Shown here: positions 1 through 6,297 of the stretch, in pieces | Layout: each line of letters begins with the position of its first letter | How positions within the stretch are numbered: the first letter of the stretch is position 1 | The notes under the pieces: model-generated | What the model was told of the DNA's origin: nothing | What the model saw: the letters and a program-made list of their open reading frames with translations, nothing else | Database searches by the model: none | Made by a program: the position numbers and the translations under genes | DNA from: Elusimicrobiota bacterium | GTDB lineage: Bacteria; Elusimicrobiota; Elusimicrobia; UBA1565 | Direction: 5' to 3' | Assembly: GCA_003450735.1 (NCBI GenBank) | Contig: DMEZ01000083.1 | Coordinates: 1-14,381 of the forward strand | Length of the DNA: 14,381 bases

Positions 1-2
1 CT

Positions 3-90
3 GGAGAGGTGCGTGAGCGGTTGAAACGGCACGACTGGAAATCGTGTAGGGGTCACACCCTCGGGGGTTCGAATCCCCCCCTCTCCGCCA
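3..90 (+). tRNA. tRNA-Ser (anticodon GGA)
   Basis: Class II tRNA that reads UCC/UCU serine codons. The acceptor strands 3-9 (GGAGAGG) and 80-86 (CCTCTCC) pair perfectly. The anticodon stem CACGA/TCGTG encloses the loop CTGGAAA with anticodon GGA. A long variable arm (GGG/CCC pairing around position 50) is typical of serine tRNAs. The T arm is GGGGG-TTCGAAT-CCCCC at 63-79. Position 87 is the discriminator G and CCA is encoded at 88-90. The promoter lies outside the window. The GTG start of the next gene is only 7 nt past the CCA, so the two may share a transcript. Confidence 0.96.
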
Positions 91-97
91 TCTTTTA

Positions 98-1561
98 GTG
101 CAAGAAAAGAACGCAGGACGCCTAGACCCCCTCCTCATCACGGTCGGCGTCCTGCTTCTTTACGCCGCCTTCCCCTCCTATCTCCACCTCTTCGACGGCG
201 TGGCCTGCGCCATCGCCGTCGAGCTCGGCGACTTCAAGCACCTCGTCCACGGCAACCACCTCCTGTACGGCATCGTCGGCTACGCCTTCCACCGCCTCCT
301 CTTCCTCGCGGGCCTCAAGCTGCCGGCGCTCTGGACCCTGCAGGTCCTCGACTCCCTGCTCGGCGCCGCGGCGGCGGGCCTGATGGCCTCCACCCTGCTG
401 AGGGCGCGCTTCAGCCGATTCACCGCCGCCTTCTGCTCGCTCGGCATGGCGGTCTCGTACGCCTACTGGAAGTGGAGCCTCGAGGCGAACGTCTACCTGC
501 TCGGCGTGGTCTTCCTCATGCTCGCCCTGCGCGAGGCGGTCGACGACCGGCCCAACCCGTACGCCCTCGCCTTCTGGCACGCCCTGGCCATGCTGGCCCA
601 CGCCGCGAACGCGCTCTTCGTCCCGGTGGCGCTGCTGGCCCTCTGGCGCAGGCGGGACTCCGGCGGCGACCCGCGCTCCGACACCGCGAAGTACCTGCTC
701 ACGGCGGCCGCGTGGGTCTGCGCCGTCTACGTCGCGGCCGCGGTGATGTGGGTGCAGCCCGAGACCGCCTCGGACGTCAAGCTCTGGCTGATGGGCAGCG
801 GGGCTCTCGGGCCCGGCCGCACCTGGCGCTGGCAGGGCAGCGAGACCTTCCTGGAGCGCGTCTACCACTGGGTCCTATCCAGCGGGAAGGCGGTCAGCGT
901 CCTGCCCTGGCTGGGCGCCCCGCTCTGGGCGGCGGCCTACATCGCCTTCTTCGTCTCCCGGGGCAAAGGCTGGCTCTTCACGCTCGCCGGCTGGGTCTGG
1001 CTCTACGCCTACTCCGCCCTGTTCATGAACTGGCAGCCCTACAACATCATCTACCGCATCACGGACCTCCCCGCCCTATGGATCATGGCCGCCCCCGTGG
1101 CGGAGTGGCTGGCGGCCACGCCGCGCTCCTCCTCTCCGCGCACGGCCGAGGCGGTGCGCAGCCAGTGGCGCAGCCTGCTGGGGGCCTACCTCTGCGCCCT
1201 CTTCGCCGTGAACCTGAGCTTCGTCATCCTGCCGGACAGCCGCCCGGAGAACAACGCCCCCCTGCAGGAGGCGCTGTGGCTCAAGGCCGCGACCCCCGAG
1301 AACGCCTGGATCGCCGTCGAGAACAACGGGCAGGTGTACGTGCCGTACTTCTCCCACCGCAGCCCTTTGAACCTGCATCTCTACCGCGGCCGAGAGGCCG
1401 CCCTGGTCAGCCGCATCCGCGAGATCCAGCGGGACGAGGGGCCGGTCTTCGTCACCGGGGAGCTCCTGGACCAGGGCTGGAGGCAGGTGTTCACCAGCAT
1501 CGGGATGTCCGAGGCCGCCCGTTTGCCGAAGAGGGTCCTCTACCGGGTCGCCGAGCTCTAG
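98..1561 (+). CDS. Polytopic membrane protein, probable GT-C type glycosyltransferase
   Basis: A 487-residue protein with a short N-terminal tail, roughly nine to eleven hydrophobic segments between residues 11 and 380, and a soluble C-terminal part of about 100 residues. This is the layout of GT-C enzymes (PMT/ArnT-like), which transfer sugars from polyprenyl-phosphate donors on the outer face of the inner membrane. The first extracytoplasmic loop carries acidic and His residues (D33, E42, D45, H51, H54, in LFDGVACAIAVELGDF and HGNHLLYG) where GT-C proteins keep their catalytic acid. No classic adjacent DD pair is present, so the enzyme class is inferred from topology and loop layout. The GTG start at 98 has no Shine-Dalgarno sequence and follows the tRNA-Ser CCA by 7 nt; I see no better in-frame start nearby. 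The gene converges on the EamA permease with 8 bp between stop codons. Substrate is unknown; a membrane protein of other function cannot be excluded. Confidence 0.72.
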   Translation: MQEKNAGRLDPLLITVGVLLLYAAFPSYLHLFDGVACAIAVELGDFKHLVHGNHLLYGIVGYAFHRLLFLAGLKLPALWTLQVLDSLLGAAAAGLMASTLLRARFSRFTAAFCSLGMAVSYAYWKWSLEANVYLLGVVFLMLALREAVDDRPNPYALAFWHALAMLAHAANALFVPVALLALWRRRDSGGDPRSDTAKYLLTAAAWVCAVYVAAAVMWVQPETASDVKLWLMGSGALGPGRTWRWQGSETFLERVYHWVLSSGKAVSVLPWLGAPLWAAAYIAFFVSRGKGWLFTLAGWVWLYAYSALFMNWQPYNIIYRITDLPALWIMAAPVAEWLAATPRSSSPRTAEAVRSQWRSLLGAYLCALFAVNLSFVILPDSRPENNAPLQEALWLKAATPENAWIAVENNGQVYVPYFSHRSPLNLHLYRGREAALVSRIREIQRDEGPVFVTGELLDQGWRQVFTSIGMSEAARLPKRVLYRVAEL

Positions 1562-1577
1562 CCGGGCGGCTAGGCTC
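1553..1577. terminator. Hairpin across two convergent stop codons
   Basis: The arms GAGC-T-CTAGCC (1553-1563) and GGCTAGGCTC (1568-1577) form a 10-bp stem with one bulged T and a GGGC loop. The plus-strand stop TAG (1559-1561) and the minus-strand stop (1570-1572) both lie in the stem. The structure reads almost the same on both strands, as expected for a shared 3' end. No U tract follows on either strand, so intrinsic termination would be weak; a 3'-end stabilising role is equally possible. Confidence 0.45.
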
Positions 1578-2442
1578 GTTCCGTCAGGACGACCCCGGCC
1601 AGGACGAGGACGGACCCCGCCGCCAGGCTCCAGCCGACCTTCTCTCCCAGCAGGAGCCAGGCCGCGGCGTAGGTCATCAGCGGGATGGTGTAGAGATAGA
1701 CGCCGACCTTCTGGGATTCGGTCTTCTCCAGCGCCTGGAAGTACAGCAGGGTGGCCCAGAACGAGCAGGTCACCCCCAGGAAGACGATGGCGAGCCATGA
1801 GCGCGCGGTGATATCCCCCAGGCCGACCCCGCGCCAGGCGAGCTCCCCCAGCCCGACGGGCAGCATGGAGAGCGCGCCGACGAGGGTCACGACGCCGGTC
1901 AACTCGAGGGCTCCCAGCTCCCGGCTGAGCTTGCGCCCGAAGACGGTGAACACCGCCCAGAGGACGATGCTCAGGAAGACGAGGAAGTCGCTCCAGAGGT
2001 GTCCCCGGAACTCGACGGACAGCAGGGTCCGCGGCCCCATGGCCGTGAGGACGCCGGCCAGGGCCAGCAGGATGCCGAGCGCCTTGCGCGCGGTGATGCG
2101 CTCTCCCAGGAAGAGCGCCGCGATGAGAGCGATGGAGATGGGGCAGGTCACGGCGTAGAGGGAGGCGTTGGAGGCCGGCGTGACCTGCAGTCCCGCGGTC
2201 TGCGCGGCGTAGTGCAGGCTCGTGCCGCAGAAACTCAAGGCCAGGACGGGCCACAGACGGTCCCGCCTGAAGGCCTCGCGCGGCCAGCCCCGGACAAAGA
2301 ACCAGGCGGCGAAGCAGAGGGCCGAGAGGAGCAGGCGCAAGGTCGCGACCGTGAGGGGCGGGGCGGACTCGAGCGCCGCCTTGCTCGCGATGAAGGAGAC
2401 CGCCCAGAACAAGCACGCCGCCCAGAGGCCGGGGTGGGTCAT
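1570..2442 (-). CDS. EamA/DMT-superfamily permease
   Basis: A 290-residue inner-membrane protein with about ten hydrophobic helices in two tandem EamA repeats. The first repeat begins MTHPGLWAACLFWAVSFIAS and ends near ALIAALFLGERITARK. The second begins near SDFLVFLSIVLWAVFTVFGR and ends near AAAWLLLGEKVGWSLAAG. The paired LGER/LGEK ends of each half are typical of this drug/metabolite transporter superfamily. The family exports or exchanges small metabolites; substrate cannot be read from sequence. The start at 2442 was chosen because the frame upstream lacks membrane character and because this ATG forms an ATGA overlap with the stop of the phosphorylase gene, implying translational coupling. 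Last gene of the peptidase-phosphorylase-permease operon. Neighbourhood with a nucleoside phosphorylase makes a nucleobase or nucleoside substrate possible, but that is weak inference. Confidence 0.9.
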   Translation of the reverse strand: MTHPGLWAACLFWAVSFIASKAALESAPPLTVATLRLLLSALCFAAWFFVRGWPREAFRRDRLWPVLALSFCGTSLHYAAQTAGLQVTPASNASLYAVTCPISIALIAALFLGERITARKALGILLALAGVLTAMGPRTLLSVEFRGHLWSDFLVFLSIVLWAVFTVFGRKLSRELGALELTGVVTLVGALSMLPVGLGELAWRGVGLGDITARSWLAIVFLGVTCSFWATLLYFQALEKTESQKVGVYLYTIPLMTYAAAWLLLGEKVGWSLAAGSVLVLAGVVLTERA

Positions 2443-3098
2443 CGGGCGAGGGCTTCCAGGAGCTTCGCGGCGAGGCCCTTGCGGGCCTGGCCGAGCGCCG
2501 CGATCTCCGGCGCGTCGAGCTGCTCGTGCCAGGGCTTGTCCGGGACGCGGTTCGAGACGTAGAAAAGGGCGGCGGCACGGATGCCGGCTGCCCGCGCCGC
2601 GGAAAACACCGCCGAGCACTCCATGTCCAGGCAGTCGACGCCCAGCTCGCGGAAGCGGGACAGGTGCGCCTCCTCGAGGGCCAGCGAGCCCACGGTGGCG
2701 CAGACCCCCTCCCGCAGGCCCGCAAAGCGCTGAGCGAGGCCGGCGTCCCCTTCGCAGGAGACCGCGCCGCTGCGTCCCTCGAGCATCGCGCTGAAGCCCT
2801 CGAAATCGTACGCCTTGCGGACGAGGAGGGAGGCCCCGATCGGCAGGCCGATGCCTCCGCAGCAGTTGAACAGGATGAGCCTGCGGCAGGGGGTGTCCTT
2901 GAGGTGGAGCACGCAGTCGCCGGCCAGGAGGCTGTAGCGCGTCCCGAGCACGCTCGCCCCGGGGAGCTGGGTCACGCTGAAATAGTCCCCCCGGGCGCGC
3001 TCGCCCGGGAACAGGCTCGTCTCGTCGAGCGGGGTGAGGATGCAGTCCGGCTGGATGTCCGCTTTCTCCACACCGAAGAGCTTCTTGAAGGCGTCCAT
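2439..3098 (-). CDS. Nucleoside phosphorylase/hydrolase family protein (PNP_UDP_1-like)
   Basis: A 219-residue soluble protein resembling the PNP/UDP phosphorylase and MTA/SAH nucleosidase superfamily, which cleaves the N-glycosidic bond of nucleosides in the cytoplasm. Supporting features are the Gly-rich strand-turn NCCGGIGLPIGASLL (residues 78-92), the ribose-binding ME motif in CLDMECSAVFSAA (D158, M159, E160), and the later segment ALFYVSNRVPDKP (178-189), where N183 lies near the place the family keeps its purine-contacting Asp/Asn. It is slightly short for the family and the N-terminal phosphate-binding GxGxG region is not obvious, so phosphorylase versus hydrolase, and the base, cannot be decided. 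The ATG at 3098 lies 5 bp after the prepilin peptidase stop; the longer upstream frame is antisense-type noise within the peptidase gene. No clear Shine-Dalgarno sequence, suggesting coupled translation. Confidence 0.78.
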   Translation of the reverse strand: MDAFKKLFGVEKADIQPDCILTPLDETSLFPGERARGDYFSVTQLPGASVLGTRYSLLAGDCVLHLKDTPCRRLILFNCCGGIGLPIGASLLVRKAYDFEGFSAMLEGRSGAVSCEGDAGLAQRFAGLREGVCATVGSLALEEAHLSRFRELGVDCLDMECSAVFSAARAAGIRAAALFYVSNRVPDKPWHEQLDAPEIAALGQARKGLAAKLLEALAR

Positions 3099-3103
3099 CG
3101 CCG

Positions 3104-4087
3104 CTAGAAGGTGAACGGGAAGCCGACGGGCAGCAGGTAGAAGAAGTTCAGCAGGGCCCCGGCGCTCAGGAAGGGCCCGAAGGGGATGGGCGGCTCGCGG
3201 TGCACTCGGCCGCGCAGCAGGTGGAGCGTCCAGCGCGCGGGGCTTCTGCGCCGGCCGGAGACGCGCGCGAAGCGGTCGAGGAGCGGCCCGAGGCGCCCCC
3301 GGTAGCGCAGGGAAGCCCGGCGCAGGATGCGGGCCATGCCGTAGAACGCCCCGATGAAGGAGGCGACCATCACGCAGTCGAGCGCGCCGAGGGCCCCGCT
3401 CCAGGCCCCGACCGCCGCGAGCAGCTTCAGGTCGCCGCCTCCCATCGCCTCTTTCCCGAACATCTTCTCGCCCAGGATCGCGATCAGCAGGCAGCCGGCG
3501 TAGCCCGCGAGCGCCCCGACCAGGGCGGTCAGGGGCCGCAGCCAGAGCTTCTCGGTCTCGTAGCCCAGCACCGGGTTGAGGGGCGAGGCGAGCAGGCCCA
3601 GGACGACGAGGCCCAGCGAGAGCTCGTCCGGAATGAGCAGCGTGTCCCAGTCGATGAAGGCGATGGCCACGAAGCCGACCGAAGCCAGGAGGGCGGGCCC
3701 CACCCAAGCCGGCTCGCTCCAGCGCATGGCCAGGGCGGCCCCGAGGAGCCCGAGCAGGAGCTCGACGGCGGGGTAGCGCCCGGAGATGGGCTCGCGGCAG
3801 TTCCGGCAGCGGCCGCGCAAAAGCAGCCAGCTCAGGACGGGGATGTTGTCTTTGAAGGCGATGGGCGCGGCGCACTTGGGACAGCGCGAACGGGGCCGGA
3901 CGATGGACTCCTCCCGGGGGAGGCGGTGGATGAGCACGTTCGCGAAGCTGCCGAGGCAGAGCCCGAAGGCGGCCCAGACCAGGGCGGGGTAGGACGGCCC
4001 CGAGAAGGCCAGGCTGCGCGCGTCGGAGGGAGCGCCTCCGAGGGCGTAAAAGAGCGTGTCGTAAAACGAAAGGTCGATTGCTATCAT
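3104..4087 (-). CDS. Type IV prepilin leader peptidase / N-methyltransferase (family A24)
   Basis: A 327-residue bifunctional inner-membrane aspartic protease. The family cuts the leader of type IV prepilins and pseudopilins after Gly and methylates the new N-terminal Phe. Visible in order: the first membrane helix ending FGLCLGSFANVLIHRLP; a cytoplasmic zinc-type domain with two CxxC pairs (C69/C72 and C94/C97); the first catalytic Asp region IDWDTLLIPDELSL (D146/D148); the second catalytic motif MGGGDLKLLAAVGAWSG (D219); and the C-terminal PFGPFLSAGALL. The four cysteines suggest that the methyltransferase half is intact. An Arg-rich loop of about 45 residues (254-300) before the last helix makes it longer than typical enzymes. 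The start MIAIDLSF at 4087 was preferred over a longer non-homologous extension. First gene of the minus operon; its likely substrate, a pilin, is encoded about 1.5 kb away. Confidence 0.95.
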   Translation of the reverse strand: MIAIDLSFYDTLFYALGGAPSDARSLAFSGPSYPALVWAAFGLCLGSFANVLIHRLPREESIVRPRSRCPKCAAPIAFKDNIPVLSWLLLRGRCRNCREPISGRYPAVELLLGLLGAALAMRWSEPAWVGPALLASVGFVAIAFIDWDTLLIPDELSLGLVVLGLLASPLNPVLGYETEKLWLRPLTALVGALAGYAGCLLIAILGEKMFGKEAMGGGDLKLLAAVGAWSGALGALDCVMVASFIGAFYGMARILRRASLRYRGRLGPLLDRFARVSGRRRSPARWTLHLLRGRVHREPPIPFGPFLSAGALLNFFYLLPVGFPFTF

Positions 4088-4099
4088 GGACCGGTCATG
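4085..4099. promoter_or_regulatory. Divergent start region with palindrome
   Basis: The start codons of the prepilin peptidase (minus, 4087-4085) and the glycosyltransferase (plus, 4097-4099) are separated by 9 bp. The palindrome GACCGGTC (4089-4096) extends to CAT-G-GACCGGTC-ATG with one unpaired G, so both ATGs form its outer arms. There is no room here for promoters or Shine-Dalgarno sequences, so promoters must lie inside the opposite coding regions, or one of the starts is wrong. Whether the palindrome is an operator is unknown. Confidence 0.4.
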
Positions 4100-5512
4100 G
4101 ACCGCGCCCGCTTGCGCCTGGAGGCCGTCCTTCTCGGGCTGTGCGCCGCCCTCTGCCTGGCCTCGCTGGGCGCCTACTACGTCGGCTTTTTCAACGACGA
4201 CGCCTTCTACCTCGTCGGCGCCCGCTCCCTGCTGGGCGGAAGCTTCACCGAGCTCAGCCACCCGGCCCAGCCCCCCCTGAGCGCCTACCTGCCGGGCTAT
4301 CCGCTCCTGTTGGCCCCGCTGGTAGGACTTTTTCCCAATTCTGTCCTCCCTTGTCAACTGCTGTCCATCGCGCTGACCCTCGGCGCGGTGCTCCTGGCCT
4401 TCCGCCTGCTCGGCGAGGCGGCCGCGGTCGGCCTCTTCGCCTTGAGCCCGCTGGCCCTCAGCCTTTCGGGGACGGTGCTCTCCGACCCCGCCTACCTGTT
4501 CCTGACGATGCTCCTCCTCGCCGCTGTGCGAGCCGCCTGGAAGGAGGAGGGCTTGAGGCGCTGGGTCCCCTCCTGCCTGCTGGCGTCCTTCGCCTTCTAC
4601 CTCCGGCCCGTGGGGGCCGCGTTCCCGATCGCCCTCGCCGCGGCCCTCTTTCTAGAGAAGCGCCGCCGCGAGGCGCTCTTCTGCGCCGCGCTCTGCGCCG
4701 CGCTCATCCTTCCCTGGCTTCTGCGCAACGCGCTTCTGGGCGGGAGCGGCTTGCCCTATGCGGGCGAGCTCGTTTCGGGGCTGAACGTCTCGACCCTCTG
4801 GGTTAACTCGGCCTTCTACGCCCGCGAACTCTTCGCCCGCGCTCTTTTCCGCTGGCCGAATGCGGCGCCAGGCGGAGCGCTGGAGGCCGCGACGGCCGCG
4901 GCGTGCCTGATGCTCTCGGCTTGGGGCGCCTGGCGCGAGCGCCCCTCGCGCTTCCTGACCCTGTACCTGGGGCTCTATGCCGCGGTCCACCTCCTCTGGC
5001 CCAAGGTCTCGGGGCGCTACCTGCTTCCGGTGCTCCCCTTCGCCGCGGCGACGCTCGTCTTCGGTGCGGAAGACCTCGCCGAGCGCTTCGGCGTCCGGCG
5101 AGGTCGGACGTCCCTGGCGATGCTGGCGCTGGGCGCCGTCCTCTTCGCGCCGACCTGGTGGAAGATCGCGTCGGCGGCCCGCCTGAAGGGGACGCCGCTG
5201 ACGACGCCTCCGAAGGTCTACGAGTGGATCCGCCGCGAGACGCCGCCCGGCGCCGTCTTCGCGGCCGAGAGCGACGGCCGATTATTCCTGCTCACGGGAC
5301 GCCGGGCTCTGCGTCTGCGCGGCGCCCTTCCGCGGGGCGCGGACTACGCTCTCGTCCTGCCGACCGGCGACGCCATCCGGACGCGTTCCGGGCGGGACGC
5401 CCACGACCCCTTGCCGGCCCGGGCGGCGCGGGCCTTGTTCGAGGCCGCGGGGGCCGAGAAGGTGTTCGAGGATCCTTCCGAAGGCTCGGCGGTCTATCGC
5501 CTCCGCGGCTGA
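4097..5512 (+). CDS. GT-C family membrane glycosyltransferase (PMT/ArnT-like)
   Basis: A 471-residue inner-membrane protein with an N-terminal helix (residues 8-30), the acidic loop motif GFFNDDAFYLVGARSLLGG with adjacent D34-D35, and then YLPGYPLLLAPLVG. These are hallmarks of GT-C enzymes of the PMT/ArnT group, where the Asp pair acts in sugar transfer from a polyprenyl-phosphate donor. About nine further hydrophobic segments follow up to residue ~355. A soluble C-terminal tail (about 370-471) holds a TPPKVYEWIRRETPPGAVF-type stretch common in this group. The frame stays open far upstream, but that part is antisense to the peptidase gene and has no membrane-protein character, so ATG 4097 was chosen. 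It has no obvious Shine-Dalgarno sequence. It converges on the pilin with a strong terminator between. Acceptor is unknown: lipid, surface polysaccharide or pilin are all possible. Confidence 0.85.
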   Translation: MDRARLRLEAVLLGLCAALCLASLGAYYVGFFNDDAFYLVGARSLLGGSFTELSHPAQPPLSAYLPGYPLLLAPLVGLFPNSVLPCQLLSIALTLGAVLLAFRLLGEAAAVGLFALSPLALSLSGTVLSDPAYLFLTMLLLAAVRAAWKEEGLRRWVPSCLLASFAFYLRPVGAAFPIALAAALFLEKRRREALFCAALCAALILPWLLRNALLGGSGLPYAGELVSGLNVSTLWVNSAFYARELFARALFRWPNAAPGGALEAATAAACLMLSAWGAWRERPSRFLTLYLGLYAAVHLLWPKVSGRYLLPVLPFAAATLVFGAEDLAERFGVRRGRTSLAMLALGAVLFAPTWWKIASAARLKGTPLTTPPKVYEWIRRETPPGAVFAAESDGRLFLLTGRRALRLRGALPRGADYALVLPTGDAIRTRSGRDAHDPLPARAARALFEAAGAEKVFEDPSEGSAVYRLRG

Positions 5513-5522
5513 CCCAAAAACC

Positions 5523-5550
5523 AGCCCCCCGGCCTTTCGGCCGGGGGGCT
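5523..5550. terminator. Strong bidirectional intrinsic terminator
   Basis: A perfect 12-bp GC-rich stem, AGCCCCCCGGCC (5523-5534) with GGCCGGGGGGCT (5539-5550), encloses a 4-nt loop that reads TTTC on plus and GAAA on minus. On plus it is followed by TTCTTGCTTC. On minus it is followed by GG and five Ts (5520-5516). It can therefore end both the glycosyltransferase transcript (+) and the pilin transcript (-). The GAAA tetraloop on minus makes it especially stable for the pilin RNA. Confidence 0.93.
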
Positions 5551-5571
5551 TTCTTGCTTCAGGTCGAACGC

Positions 5572-6021
5572 TCAGTACGTCGTCCAGACGCTGCTCTTCG
5601 TGTCCGTGTGGGTGCAGTTCACCCACAGCGAGCCGAAGTTCGCGTCCGTGTTGACGTTGCTGTACGCCCAGCCCGCTGCGTCGTTGATGGCCGCGGTCCC
5701 GTTGCCCACGTACACCGTCGCGATGTCCGTGTGGTAGTTCGGGGCCTTCGCCTTCGGGATGGCCGACATGTACTTCCCGCTGATCGTGAGAGCATCCGGG
5801 GTGGCCGGATACAGGCCTTCCATGTCCCCGTAGTAGATGCTCAGCGCGGAGCGGATGCCGCCCAAGTTACCCTTGGTCGCGCCTTCGTTGGACTTCCGGA
5901 TGAGCTCGGCGAACTTCGGGATGGCGATAGCCGCCAAGATACCGATGATGGCAACCACGATCATCAGTTCGATGAGCGTGAACCCGTGTTTGCCCGAGCC
6001 TTTCGTCATTGCGTTACGCAT
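5572..6021 (-). CDS. Type IV pilin / major pseudopilin (prepilin with class III N-terminus)
   Basis: A 149-residue prepilin. The short leader MRNAMTKGSGKHG ends at G13, and mature residue F14 begins FTLIELMIVVAIIGILAAIA with the invariant Glu at mature position 5 (E18). The hydrophobic helix continues into PKFAELIRKSNEGATKGNL, which forms the filament core. The region SALSIYYGDMEGLYPATPDAL and the C-terminal GWAYSNVN...FGSLWVNC resemble GspG-like pseudopilins, so either a type IV pilus subunit or a type II secretion pseudopilin is possible. There is only one Cys (C136), so no disulfide-closed D-region. The C-terminus is rich in Thr/Ser (THTDTKSSVWTTY). The gene is visibly less GC-rich than its neighbours, which may reflect high expression. 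ATG 6021 is fixed by an AAAGGAGGG Shine-Dalgarno; M5 is a less likely start. Monocistronic, with its own promoter and terminator. Confidence 0.95.
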   Translation of the reverse strand: MRNAMTKGSGKHGFTLIELMIVVAIIGILAAIAIPKFAELIRKSNEGATKGNLGGIRSALSIYYGDMEGLYPATPDALTISGKYMSAIPKAKAPNYHTDIATVYVGNGTAAINDAAGWAYSNVNTDANFGSLWVNCTHTDTKSSVWTTY

Positions 6022-6110
6022 GGTCTACTCCCTCCTTTGTGCCGGCATTAGGATGCAAGGAGTAATCTCTTCGATCCCGGCACTGTTGGCGACCAAGCGC
6101 AACCGTGTAA
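6022..6110 (-). promoter_or_regulatory. Pilin 5' leader with strong RBS and possible SD-masking structure
   Basis: The leader is about 90 nt from the predicted transcription start. The Shine-Dalgarno AAAGGAGGG (6038-6030) has its GGAGG core 9 nt from the ATG. Directly upstream, GTGCCGG (6083-6077) pairs perfectly with CCGGCAC (6045-6039), closing a 31-nt loop. That loop holds TACTCCTT (6064-6057), whose CTCCTT complements AAGGAG of the Shine-Dalgarno. The pairings suggest alternative folds that expose or hide the ribosome site. Pairings are read from sequence; the regulatory role is inference. Confidence 0.5.
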
Positions 6111-6117
6111 TACTACG

Positions 6118-6146
6118 AGTATAGCCCCTGCGGCCAAAAAAATCAA
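6118..6146 (-). promoter_or_regulatory. Sigma70-type promoter for the pilin gene
   Basis: On minus, the -35 box is TTGATT (6146-6141), the spacer is exactly 17 bp, and the -10 box is TATACT (6123-6118). Matches to the consensus are 4/6 and 5/6. Transcription would start near 6111. No -24/-12 sigma54 elements were seen here, although sigma54 drives pilins in some bacteria. Confidence 0.75.
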
Positions 6147-6177
6147 GCCGAACGGCCTGTGACTTTGGTGCCGTTCG
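6136..6177 (-). terminator. Hairpin plus T tract downstream of tRNA-Leu
   Basis: On minus, CGAACGGC (6177-6170) pairs perfectly with GCCGTTCG (6156-6149) across a 13-nt loop, followed by GCTTGA and seven Ts (6142-6136). It lies 14 nt after the tRNA-Leu 3' end, so it could terminate that transcript. The six-base gap before the T tract is longer than in canonical terminators. The T tract overlaps the pilin -35 box, so the inverted repeat could instead be an operator for the pilin promoter. Confidence 0.5.
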
Positions 6178-6191
6178 CCGGGCCCACCGGA

Positions 6192-6275
6192 TGGGCAAGC
6201 GGGGACTTGAACCCCGAAGGCCTTGCGGCCACACGGTCCTGAGCCGTGCGCGTCTGCCAATTCCGCCACCTGCCC
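6192..6275 (-). tRNA. tRNA-Leu (anticodon CAG)
   Basis: Class II tRNA that reads CUG, a codon used heavily in this GC-rich sequence. The acceptor GGGCAGG (6275-6269) pairs with CTTGCCC, with one G-T wobble, and the discriminator is A at 6192. The anticodon arm is CACGG-CTCAGGA-CCGTG. The variable arm is GGCC-GCAA-GGCC and the T arm is CGGGG-TTCAAGT-CCCCG. CCA is not encoded, because the next bases are TCC, so a CCA-adding enzyme is needed. No convincing -10/-35 pair was seen upstream of it. Confidence 0.97.
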
Positions 6276-6297
6276 GTCGAGTGGGCCCGACGCACCC

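Noticed and set aside
1076..2725. A 549-codon minus-strand frame spanning the GT-C-like, EamA and phosphorylase genes
   Set aside because: It crosses three supported genes in another frame and has a low-complexity Arg/Pro/Gly composition.
3200..4096. N-terminal extension of about 300 residues on the plus-strand glycosyltransferase frame
   Set aside because: It is antisense to the well-supported prepilin peptidase, is rich in Gln, Glu, Gly and Pro, and has no domain signature. The membrane protein begins at 4097.
4088..4357. N-terminal extension of the prepilin peptidase frame
   Set aside because: It overlaps the glycosyltransferase on the other strand and lacks family similarity. The A24 protein begins plausibly at MIAIDLSF.
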